Source of the DNA: Sipunculus nudus
Lineage: Eukaryota; Annelida; Sipuncula; Golfingiida; Sipunculidae
Reading direction: 5' to 3'
DNA length: 64,000 bases
Assembly: GCA_026874595.1 (NCBI GenBank)
Contig: CM049316.1
Coordinates: forward strand, 16,579,839-16,643,838
Made by a program: the position numbers and the translations under genes. Every line of letters begins with the position of its first letter. Position 1 is the stretch's first letter. The notes below the pieces were generated by a model that had not been told where the DNA came from, did not search any database, and saw only the letters and a program-made list of their open reading frames with translations. This document shows, one piece after another, positions 26,488-39,400 of the stretch.

Positions 26488-27402
26488 TTTATTTATGTTT
26501 CAAATATATACTGTCATTGATGATATATGAAACAAAATTTAAACCGTCAGATACATATTTCTATAAGGTTCAAAATGATATATGGGGTTTTGCATGAAAA
26601 AAGGACGACTAATTGGTATTTTACCGAGACAAGAGTGCACAATAAATGCAAACGACGGTGCCACCTTAAATAACTATATATAGATGCTTATTATCTCCAC
26701 TGCAATGTTTCCCTGTGATACAGAATGAAAATATACAAAAACAAACGCAGTGTGGTACCAATTTATAAAGAATTTAAATATTTTATATTATCAATTTCTG
26801 TAAGAGCCACCCAAAATCTTATCAGTTTACCTGCATCTATTGTTTCATTTGTAAATATTGATAAATGATGACAATTTTAATTCAATAAAACTCATATGAC
26901 AGGACACATACAGATGACTACAACCCCTTATACACAGTAAATACAAAACAGATTCAACCTATTTTGGATGCAAATTGAGCTTTTCTAGGCATTTCAAAGC
27001 ATTTTCAATCTGTAATCTGGATGCCAATTGGGTGTTCACAAGGCAATCCAAAGCATTTTCAACAAAACATTTGAGTCCTGCTCAGGAGGTGTATTCAAAC
27101 AGTTTCCAGTGTCATTCAAAAATCCACTTTTCATAATGCCATGTGAATGCTCAATTCACATCCAAAACCATAAGACATAGTTTTTAAGCATAAATAAGGG
27201 TCATAGCGTGAATGTTAGTGCCAATATGTTGTTACAATGTTTCACATATGAGATCTACACCTTCTGATTTGGTGCATTTTTATACCAATTTTAAGAAACA
27301 TTTTTTGTGTGAATGGGACATAAGGTGTCGTATATACCAAACTGTATGCTTAAATGTAATATTGTAAGGAGGCCACATCACATATTCATCACTCTGACTG
27401 AT
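26488..27402 (-). other. Probable RNF31 3' UTR and downstream flank
   Basis: No open frame or repeat was recognised. The first AATAAA on the minus strand overlaps the stop codon, too close for a normal 3' UTR to end there. Another AATAAA lies at 26488-26493. The true cleavage site cannot be told from sequence alone. Confidence 0.4.
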
Positions 27403-27447
27403 TTATTCCAACTCTGGTTCATGCAGGGGAATCTCATCCTTGATAAT
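27403..27447 (-). CDS. RNF31: RNF31 exon 23 (terminal exon and stop)
   Basis: 45 bases of coding sequence, acceptor ctttgtttcag, encoding IIKDEIPLHEPELE and TAA. It corresponds to human LTEEVPLGQSIPRRRK, so the C-terminus is about the expected length. The stop lies inside an AATAAA hexamer. No coding sequence continues downstream. Confidence 0.9.
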   Translation of the reverse strand: MIKDEIPLHEPELE

Positions 27448-30400
27448 CTGAAACAAAGACAAAAGGTATGTACAGTTACTGATATATGGACTCTTTAACA
27501 AAAGCACAGAAATACTTTATGAATTTCTATGATATAACAAAAAGTTAACACAACAGAAGCAGACTGGCAAGTGTGGTTTTAGATGAATAAACAAAGCTTT
27601 CCATTATATGAGCTGAATATTGCAAAGGTACATTTAGGAAGCCTTCTTCTACACAATAAACAAATTTAAAAACTTTTTGGGAAATCTGACATAAATATCT
27701 ATGAAAATCTTGGGGAGGACCTAACTTAAACCCAAGCAGATCTACCCTATTAATATTATTTATTTATTTTTGTTTTGTTGATCTGTTTTGCCTTAAAATA
27801 CCTTTGCAGAGACTGAGAAATGATCTAGATTGAAATATCAGGTTAAACAGAATGTCTGATCAATCTGAGGTGAGACCCTACTGGGGGACCACCCTTGTAC
27901 CTAGTCCACCCTGCTATCTGGATAATAGGGACATTCAGCAAAAATATGATATAAAAGAGTTGACTACTACAACCACTATTTTTGGCCTTCACTGATCAAA
28001 CATTTATAAATGTCTTGGGATCCCTGCTCAGAATGATCATGTAAATGAAGTTTTCATACATTTTGTAATTTCTCTAACAATTTTCTTTTTTCTAAGTTCT
28101 GGATAAGTAGGATCTTCAGAATCAAAAATGTCATCAGACATACACACACACACACACACAATCTGACAGAATAATTTATTCCTGATGCAGCAGGCCTGCT
28201 CTCACAGCATTAAATTTTCCTGACCTGGTGTGACCAGCATTTTTGGTTATACCAAAAATCTCTTCATGGTCTTGGCATGGCAGCCATGCTAACATCTTCA
28301 TGTTTTGTAGAGGGCAGTGAAGATGCCATCACTAGACAAAGCCTGTAGCTTGTAAACATGAAAGTAACCCTGACTGTTGGAAATTACTTTTTTTCTTCAG
28401 ATTTTTACAGCAAACTTGGCCCTCATTTCAGAGTATATTTTTTCTGATGTAGTAAGCTACTTAAGGAGGTCATGTGAAAAGTATGCCATATCAGGGCAAA
28501 AACAATGCCATATGGTGTATGTATATATATATATAACATAATGGTAAACATGAAGCTACCTTTCTGAGGCGGGCTGTATACTGGGACACTGATTCCAAGA
28601 TCTTCTTGCTGGGAGATTCTCTCCCAACTCGGCTGAACACGGCTTTCAATTCATCTGACCCCATAAGGGTCACAGGGTCCAACTTGTGATGGTTGATTGT
28701 GACCACTAGATACTCCTTGTAATGGTCACTGCAAGATTATAAAACATGGGGTTAAGAATTCACACCATGGTATCATTAATGCATACATAATTATGAAATT
28801 AATTTCAACTGCAAATCAATCACAGCTGGAGATTTTAAAGAGATTGTACATTAACACATTTTCAAGATATAATAAATTTGAATGCCTAATTTTAAAAATA
28901 ATGTTGAATCATTTTGGTAACAATTATACACTTACACATTGTAATTACGCAATAAATTTGAGCACTAAATAATGAAAATAATGTTTAATTTTTTTGCAAG
29001 TTTTTTTAATATGTAAAGATTACATAACTACAAGTTTTGCTGAAAAAAACTAATGATAATATAAACAATGACTCCAATATGTCTAACCACTGGAATAACA
29101 TTTCATAGTATTACATACCTACAAAAGCCAGCATTCTTAGGACAAACCTCCTTCCCGCAGGCTTCATCAACTAAACGTACTCTTCCTTGTGATTTGACCT
29201 CCTTCTGTTCCATAACGGGACATTTTTGACCAGCCAGACCAGGGGGGTCCATATTAAACTCTACTGCATGCTCCTGTCAATACAGGTATCACAAATGTAC
29301 CATCACTACATACTGTATAATGTATAGGGAATCACAAATGTACCATCACTACATACTGTATAATGAATAGGGAATCACAAATGTACCATCACTACATACT
29401 GTATAATGAATAGGGAATCACAAATGTACCATCACTACATACAGTATAATGTATAGGGAATCACAAATGTACCATCACTACATACTGTATAATGAATAGG
29501 GAATCACAAATGTACCATCACTACATACTGTATAATGAATAAGGAATTACAAATGTACCATCACTACATACAGTATAATGTAAAGGGAATCACAAATGTA
29601 CCATCACTACATACTGTATAATGTATAGGTAATCACAAATGTACCATCACTACATACTGTATAATGAATAAGGAATTACAAATGTACCATCACTACATAC
29701 AGTATAATGTAAAGGGAATCACAAATGTACCGTCACTACATACAGTATAATGAATAGGGAATCACAAATGTTCCATCACTACATACTGTATAATGAATAA
29801 GGAATCACAAATGTACCATCACTACATACAGTTTAATGTAAAGGGAATCACAAATGTACCATCACTACATACTGTATAATGTATAGGGAATCACAAATGT
29901 ACCATCACTACATACTGTATAATGAATAGGGAATCACAAATGTACCATCACTACATACAGTATAATGTAAAGGGAATCACAAATGTACCGTCACTACATA
30001 CTGTGTAATGTATAGGGAATCACAAATGTACCATCACTACATACTGTATAATGAATAGGGAATCACAAATGTACCATCACTGCATACTGTATAATGAATA
30101 GGGAATCACAAATGTACCATCACTACATACAGTATAATGTACAGGGAATCACAAATGTACCATCCCTACATACTGTGTAATGTATAGGGAATCACAAATG
30201 TACCATCCCTACATACTGTGTAATGTATAGGGAATCACAAATGTACCATCACTACATACTTTATAATGTATAGGGAATCACAAATGTACCATCACCACAT
30301 ACTGTGTAATGTATAGGGAATCACAAATGTACCATCACCACATACTGTATAATGTATAGGGAATCACAAATGTACCATCACTACATACTGTGTAATGTAT

Positions 30401-33400
30401 AGGGAATCACAAATGTACCATCACTACATACTGTATAATGAATAGGGAATCACAAATGTACCATCACTACATACTGTATAATGTATAGGGAATCACAAAT
30501 GTACCATCACTACATACTGTGTAATGTAAAGGGAATCACAAATGTACCGTCACTACATACTGTGTAATGTATAGGGAATCACAAATGTACCATCACTACA
30601 TACTGTGTAATGTATAGGGAATCACAAATGTACCATCACCACATACTGTATAATGTATAGGGAATCACAAATGTACCATCACCACATACTGTGTAATGTA
30701 TAGGGAATCACAAATGTACCATCACCACATACTGTATAATGTATAGGGAATCACAAATGTACCATCACTACATACTGTGTAATGTATAGGGAATCACAAA
30801 TGTACCATCACTACATACTTTATAATGTATAGGGAATCACAAATGTACCATCACCACATACTGTGTAATGTATAGGGAATCACAAATGTACCATCACCAC
30901 ATACTGTATAATGTATAGGGAATCACAAATGTACCATCACTACATACTGTGTAATGTATAGGGAATCACAAATGTACCATCACTACATACTGTGTAATGT
31001 ATAGGGAATCACAAATGTACCATCACTACATACTGTATAATGAATAGGGAATCACAAATGTACCATCACCACATACTTTATAATGTATAGGGAATCACAA
31101 ATGTACCATCACCACATACTGTGTAATGTATAGGGAATCACAAATGTACCATCACCACATACTGTATAATGTATAGGGAATCACAAATGTACCGTCACTA
31201 CATACTGTGTAATGTATAGGGAATCACAAATGTACCATCACTACATACTGTATAATGTATAGGGAATCACAAATGTACCATCACTACATACTGTGAAATG
31301 AATAGGGAATCACAAATGTACCATCACTACATACAGTATAATGTAAAGGGAATCACAAATGTACCGTCACTACATACTGTATAATGTATAGGGAATCACA
31401 AATGTACCATCATTACATACTGTATAATCGTTAAGGAATTATTTCAGCTTTATATAGATTAGGACAATACCTGCTGGCAAAGGCACCATGATACATTTTT
31501 ATAGTTTCAAAATATCTTGGCATCACAAGCTGTTAAATACAAATTAAGGAAAACCTGAAAACAAATTTTAGTTTGCTTTACCATTCTCATTAGATTGTAT
31601 TCATTTTTCATTCTGATACAGCCATCAATGTCTTTGTTCTTAATTTTAATTGGCAGAGCCATCAGTAATAATACCCATCTTCTTTAATCAATCAATATAC
31701 ACATAAATATACTGCGCCAGCAGTAAGAGAAATAAATTTCTTTATTGTTCTTTAATTGCAGATTTACCTTTAGTAAATTCTGCAGTTTGCAAATCTCCAT
31801 GTCCCTCAGGTAAAAGAAGCAGTCCCGTGGGTGGTGACAGTGGAGACCCCTGGAGGCACAATTTGGCAACAGCTGACAGTTCTGGGAGAAGAAAATGGAA
31901 AAATATACTGGCATATAACAGTGAGGGCAACAGTTTATCTAATAACCATCAAATCATATTAACCACAGTTTGGAAAACTTCAGTAGTTCAACTGGTTAAT
32001 TTATTATGTAAAGAAATACACAGCAATCTCAACATTTTCAGTGAAAGCTAAACCTGCAAATATATTTAAGTATCTCTGAAAACAGCGTTACTCTATCCAA
32101 AACAGCTTTTTTTACAAAATAAAATCCAGATTTACCCAGTAACCTTTCAAAATACAATTTTTATATTGTCTCACCATGCATTAACTTTGATGTTTTATGC
32201 CATATTTTGTCCAAATTGTCCCTGAGAGACTTTCACAAAGATCTGATCAAAATAAAACAAAAGAGCCAAATCTTTTATTAAATTTAAGCTTTTAAAATCT
32301 ATACCTGTCCCCTCTTGAAAGGCTTGAGACAACCACTGCAAAACTCGTGTTCACATGCAGTGCACTTGAAATGCATGCAGCCCCCTCTGGCAAGAGAAAA
32401 CTGCACTTTGCAAGCTGGGCATTCTGGGGGAAAAACAGGAAAAAATATATATGACAACATTAACCAAATATGTGATCAAAAGAGACACAAAATCACACAC
32501 ACAACAAGCTAAATAAAACAAATGTTGACACATCTCAAGCAGATCACATTTATATGGAATGAATTATTCACCAGTATCAAGACAGATAAGCATAACTGAT
32601 GACTTTGAATCAATTTGATTTATCTGTTGATATTGCCTCCACTGTACAAAAGTTTATAACCACACTTTGGCATAGATACAGTGTTGATTTTACAAAAGGA
32701 GAAAATTCAAGCAAAGTTACTGAAACATTGTATGTTACGTTATTTGACATGATATTTTAGACTGTATCCTACTGTTTTTTGAAGATTTGGGTGTGGTAAA
32801 AAAAAAGAGTTATCCCACTCCTAACTTAGCTGATACTCATCCTCTTGTGACCTTAGTCTCTTCCAAGACAGGCTTTCATATGGATGCTGTCCTCGCACCA
32901 ATTCCCCATGCCCTTATTGAAACCAAGGCAGATTTATTTTTTTCTAAGTTTCTCAAACTGTTCATGGGGGCTGCCATTTTGCATGCACACACACACACAC
33001 ACACTAAAAATCAGATGTCAAGGGTCACATGTTGTAATTTTGAGTTTACAGCTGGAGTTATAAATATGCACTTACTGATTGAGTTCTGGTAGAGCTGCTG
33101 TGTGATACTGTTGGTGTCCTGGACAGTGTTCACCTGTTTATAAACCTTGTACTCTTCACACGTTACATTCCTATGTGCATCCTCCCACTGTAATAATACA
33201 CAAAACAAAAGGTTTTTTATCAAGAAAAAGAAAGGGGCTGACAAAGACTGCAGACATTCACCCTGCATCTATCTGGGAAGTGAGGACTAAACTTTACGAT
33301 CATGCATTTACATTTTTTTTCTGTGATATTGAGAAGCTGTATTCCACATCCGGATCATCTTTCAGGAGGACCAAGGTAATGTGACGACCTACCATGTGTC

Positions 33401-36400
33401 AAATTTCAAGTGAAACTGTACTATAATTATAGGAAAAGACAATTATTCATCCATGCATGCAAACTGTGGAGCACTGTGTCTGGATTCCTCCCCTCATCAG
33501 CTACAAACTGCTACAAACTGACACCAAAGCGTTCCTGGCTTAAATAAAATTTAATTCATCTGAGACATTTCTATATTGAACTTTAGGTGCCTATGAATAT
33601 TTTCCCAATTTTCACAAACAAAGATAAGATGAAGTAGAGGTCACAGGCATATCTATACATGCTTGAAATCATACCAGTACTATAATTTACAACATTTAAC
33701 CATAATTTACCAGGTTTGTTTGATGTTTAGTGAACAATTCTGTTTTTTTAACATCTATTCAACCATATCTGCATAACCTCTTATTATTATTTTGATACTC
33801 TGAAAAACTCAGTCATCAATTTAATTTTTAAAGCATTAAAACAAAGCCTAAAAAAAGCTCTTAAAGGATTTCTGGCATAAGATGACACAAGCCTGTGTAA
33901 AGAAGAAAGAAACCAATGACATAACTCTAACAATTTAAATAATGGTTAATCTTTTTAAGCATGAATCTTTAATATCCCCAAATGACAAAAATTGGTAAAA
34001 CTCTACTTACCGGCTGCTTACAATCACAGCACATGTGTTTCTTACACTTTGGACACTCCACCTTCCGCTCCTCGCGCTCTGGGATTATGAAGCCATTGTC
34101 ACACTAAATCAGTATAAAAACATATCTAAGTCTATAATCTGGCACCAAAGATAGATAGTTCTATTTTTCTGTTTAAACTGATCATCAGCATCAAACAGAG
34201 AATTTCAGTATCCATAATTAATTACATATGCTCTGTCAGAGAAAGTGATGTAGAATTTTTTTTAAAGGGAACTGTGTGTGTGATTTTTTATATGTGTCTG
34301 CCTGTTGGTTAGTGCTATAAATCTAATTACCAAATATTATTATTAATTAGATTATTATAATTAATCAGATTATATTTAGAATTAGATTATTCTGGAGGCA
34401 AACTTTGAATGTGTAAATTTTAATTAATCATAACTGTTCTGATTGCTTAAAGTTTAATTAATTATAACTGTTCTGTGACCCTGCAGACATGTTGTATGCC
34501 TCATCATCCATAATAAAGCTTGTACGAGTCTCACAGCATGTAACACTTGTCGGGTTACAAACAGCCAAATGTATTCCTTAATATGAAGCAAAATCAAGAA
34601 TAATTAAATATCACGTTTTACATACATGAGCACACCAGAGGAAGTTGGGATCAGTCTGCAGTGACCAGTCACGAAGCTTCTGCTGAAACAACTCATGAAC
34701 GTCGGGCTCCACAAACTTCTTCAGCTGAAAATACAGGAAATATAATATAAGTACTGTCCTTAATTATGAAGTACTTTGGTGTGATAAGTATAAAATACTG
34801 GTAGTACAGCAAAACTTTAGATTTAGTGATAATTACTTTACTGAGGTCATCATTTTAACAGTAACAGTGTGTTCAGCATTTTAAACCATTTGTATAATGC
34901 AAACATGACAGACATCATGATAACATGATTATTAGTAACACAGCCATGATCACTGTCTTGATTCCAACTGATGATACAATGACTGAGACTTTTATCTAGA
35001 ATTACAATTCCTCTAAATGTCAGACCAGAAGAAGATTTTTGAGGGGTTGCAACATTTCTGTGTTGGTAGATTCTATTTAAACTTTCCATTTTGACAGGAA
35101 CTTGCCAAACCGATGCACCTATTTCAGCATTAAAAGTATGCTACAGTTTTTATAGCAAATATAATTTCAAAATATAATTTAGATATATTTACATATGTCA
35201 TATGTTTCCACTCACTGTCTTTTGATCATACAACATAAGATGTAAAACTCATAACATAATCATTTTCTTTATATACAAATAATATATAATTCCTCACTAA
35301 AATATGGTTATGATCATACAACATCAGATGTAAAACTCTTGACATGATCATTTTCTTTATATACAATTAACATATATTCCTTCACTATCATATGGGTATC
35401 AGGCAAAAGTAGTATACTTGAAACTATCAGACCAACCTTGAGATTAAGAAAATCAAAGTACTGCTCTGCGACAGTCCTGTCCTCTACATCTGGGAGACGA
35501 CATACTGGGCACGACAAGTCTTTCACATTCCTCTCTCTTATCCAGAGCTCAAACACATCCTTCAAACAGTCTCCACAAATTCTACAGTCACAGAAACTCA
35601 GGCTTTGGATCTGAAATTACATTGTAATTACATTAAGCTATTTATACATCACACTGTTATTATTACATTAAATTGTTATTCATTACATTGTTATTGCATT
35701 ACATTGTTATTATATTGCTATAATACACGCAAAGGATTACCATGAACAACAAAGTCTAGTCAGTCATTTTAGAATAAATTTAGAGTTGTGTTCTTAATTC
35801 ACTTGTATTCATTTATTAGTAAATCAAAATCTATTATAAACCCCCTATATCAAGAATCTGTTCAAACTACACCTGTATTCATTTGAGTTTCTATCAACAC
35901 TGACAATGATCACTTCAAGCTCCAAGTACATAGTTTTCATCAATATATCACTAGTGTGAAAACATAAAGATGTACAAGCTGGTTTTCTGTTTAAGTCATG
36001 TAAATATTTTAACTTCCTTTTTTTCCGTCTTGCTGTATGATCATGGAAACTAGGTATGAGCAGTTACCAGTACTACAGCACTGTGAATTGGGAAATAAAA
36101 GAACATCACTCATAATTTATATCATGAGTACAAAATATTACATTACAACCCTGTCTTCTATGTACTCCTGTATTCTGTGAATAGTTAGCTCAAATTAATG
36201 CATTACTAAATGCAAACCCTTGTACAGTTAGATGCAACTCCTTTGCCTGTGCTGCCATCTAGGGAAAAAAGAATGAACTACAATTAAATTTTAGAATTTA
36301 CAATTTAACTCACTAAATTTATAGATGCAGACCACCATTTATGGCCCAGCTCTAGTACAGCCCTACTTTGTTTAAAATGTTTAAGTGTAAATATACTGTA

Positions 36401-39400
36401 GTTTTATAGCTACAGGTTCAGATATACATATATACAGACATACCTGACTACAATACCTTCCCTTTGAGAGAGGGTAACAACATAACGCAACAAAAATTCT
36501 TTCATACAATATGAATTAGATTGCATAACATTTTACCTGGTATTTTCTTGGTTTAATTTTAGTTAATTTGGCTTTTTTTCACATTCTAAGGGTAATGTCT
36601 AAGAATGTCTAAGCGTAACACCTTTAAACAACAAAGGCACCCTTTCATAAGTGGACTATTGACAACTAATTAACCTGTCCTGACCTTGTTAAGAGGGTAC
36701 CCTGTCATACAGAGCTGACATTCAACGTTCAAGTGTTGTCTAGCAGATTCCATGTGGCCTCGGATCTTGACTGCTTCAAATATGTCCTCTATGCCAATCT
36801 CATTACTAGTACCAATATCATCCACTAGGTGGATTACAACCTCTGCACGGTACCAGCCCTGTAACTGACCCTCCACCAAGGCCATCCTTGTACGTCTCTT
36901 AAATAAAATAATAACCTTATTATATAATTACTCAGGGCAGCAGAGGGTGTATTCATCTGTGACACCAAATATCTAAAAATAAAATATTAGAGAAAGTGAT
37001 AGAATGTGGAGAATGGAACACATGATTTGTTTAGGTGTGGGTGCATGTGTTGGTGGTAGGATCTTCAGCCATTAAATTATTATGGAGTATTATCATTTAT
37101 TCATTTCTAAAACAAATATTCATATTTCCTAATTAAATATATGAGGGATATTAAAACTGTCATTAATCATAATTCAATACAAATATAAATGATTTCTCAC
37201 ACCTCTTTTGGCAGATTCCTATCTGTGATGCTCCGAATAAATGTCTGGTCCACAAACTCATTGTATCGCTGGATCACATCAGGTCCATCAAGAGAGCTGT
37301 CACTGCTTTCTGATTGGCCAACCCAGATGTTACTGTAGAAGGACTGACAGTACTGCTGTACCAACTGCTGAGTAGCTGAAGTGACATCACCATCACAGTC
37401 TGACAGTGCTGTACCAACAGCCTGAAGGTCAAAATCTCCATAACTCATAACTTCATCCACCTGTATCAAGGTCAAATAGACATATTTTTAAACAGTGAAA
37501 TTTTATCTTAATGTTTCAATTTGAGATACATGATAAGGGGCACTTATGGCATGTTAACTCTAAAATAATTGATCAAGAAAGCTGATTTTTTTTTCAAATA
37601 AAACAGCAATAATATATTAAGTTTCAATAGGAATGGTACATTATTTGCAATGGTAACCATGTATGAATTCTTCAATTTTCCTATCTAGTAATGTCGAACT
37701 AAAATGTAATGTGAAGCAATGGTGTGAGTTTTTAACATATTTTAGTCTCAATCAATTTGATGCTTCAACTTTATATTGTGTTCTACAATATATATTCATG
37801 CTAAAGGTAAAAATGTGCAACTTTTAAAATGCACATATATTAAGGTGTGTGATCATTCTGTACCAGGTTTGCAGGTTTATAGAATAAGCAGAAGAGTGGT
37901 TTCACATTATAAACAGGAAAGAGTTAATGTTCACACAAGGCACTTTAAAACAGAGATCATTTTTAAAATACTTCTTGGACCAATATTTAAATATTATGAT
38001 ATACATGTATATCAGATATCTACTGAAAAGAGACACATCATAATATACACTGGGGGGCATATCAGCCAACTCCAGCTCCAGGGAACTTTTACCTTTTCCT
38101 GTCTCATGCTGACACACTCCCTTACTGCCTTATCCAGACAACCATCTGACATGACAAGTGCTTGTTGAGCCTCACTTTGAGATATTTTCCCAATTATCTC
38201 CCCACTCTCCGAGCTGTTATCAGCTGCCTTGGTCATAACAGTTTGTACCAAAGTCAGCCATGTTGTCTGTAGCCATTTGAGTGGTTCTTCATCAGGGCCA
38301 CATCTCTCTATGGCAACCTCAAATTCTTCACGGCTAAAGCTGTTTTTCTCTGCCTCCTGATAAGTAGCCATTAATGCATTAAATTTTGTGATAATAGCAA
38401 TAGGTGACTGTAATGACCATAATTTATGGTAAATAATGGTAATAATGGTAAATATCACATGAACCCCAACTATCTTTTCAAAATTAATGCTATGTCACTC
38501 AAGTTGTGGTATTATTTCTGCATCTTCTATACTAAATATTTTGAAAATTACCTGTGTGTGTAGGAAGAAGGGAGTAACAGTCAATGTTGCAGCTTCTGCC
38601 AATCATTGCATGTATGAAATGTTAAATAACTTATCAATTCACAAGAAATGGGAAGTATGAACATGCATTCCGTCCTCAACTTGGCAATTTACCATGATAT
38701 GACCATGTTGAGGATATAATTAACTATGAAAATAGTTTGTCACATTCCATGGGTAAAAACAACTTTTTCTTTTAGATACAGGGAAGAACTGTCATCAGTA
38801 TCACTATTATTATTATTAAATTCCATTGGTCAAATTACAAGAGGGATTGAATAATTAGAATACACACTGTAATATATTAACCATGAGACCTACTCTGATA
38901 AGCTGGATCAATTCTCTGCCCTGCTGAGCCAGATCCTCTGCTTTCTTCCTGTCCACAAGAGATTCAAGTTCACTTTCAATCCTATCCCTCTCCTTCTCCT
39001 CTTCAGGGGTAGGACTTAGTTTGCTTCGTCTTTTACTGGCAGGCCTGGGCAGAGTGGCTGGTAACTCTGTCCTCCTTTGAGGCTGGCTTTCTGGTAAAAC
39101 CTGCTGGATCTGTGACAGAGGCTTTTCTTCTTGGTCCCCTTGCCTCAGTTCCTCTAGAGACTGACATGACTTTATTTCTTTTTGCTCATTAAATGACTTA
39201 TCTTTGACTAGTTTACAAAGATCTTCATCAAGTTCTGACACATCGTCTATGCTGGCAGGTTTCTTCTGGAACAATGAAATATATGACAGAACGAAATTTT
39301 ACCCATTTTTTATACAAAATTATTTTCTCTTTTATATACATATAGCTTGCTGTGTAATTTACTTTTGTTCCAGAAATGTTTAGTCCTGCTATTTCTAAAC

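Noticed and set aside
29287-31433. Regular 43-bp array as a CRISPR-like locus
   Set aside because: There are no unique spacers between repeats, and the host is eukaryotic. It is a simple minisatellite.
37197-37202. Alternative donor for exon 13 two codon positions further on
   Set aside because: It would shift the phase and break the join to exon 14.
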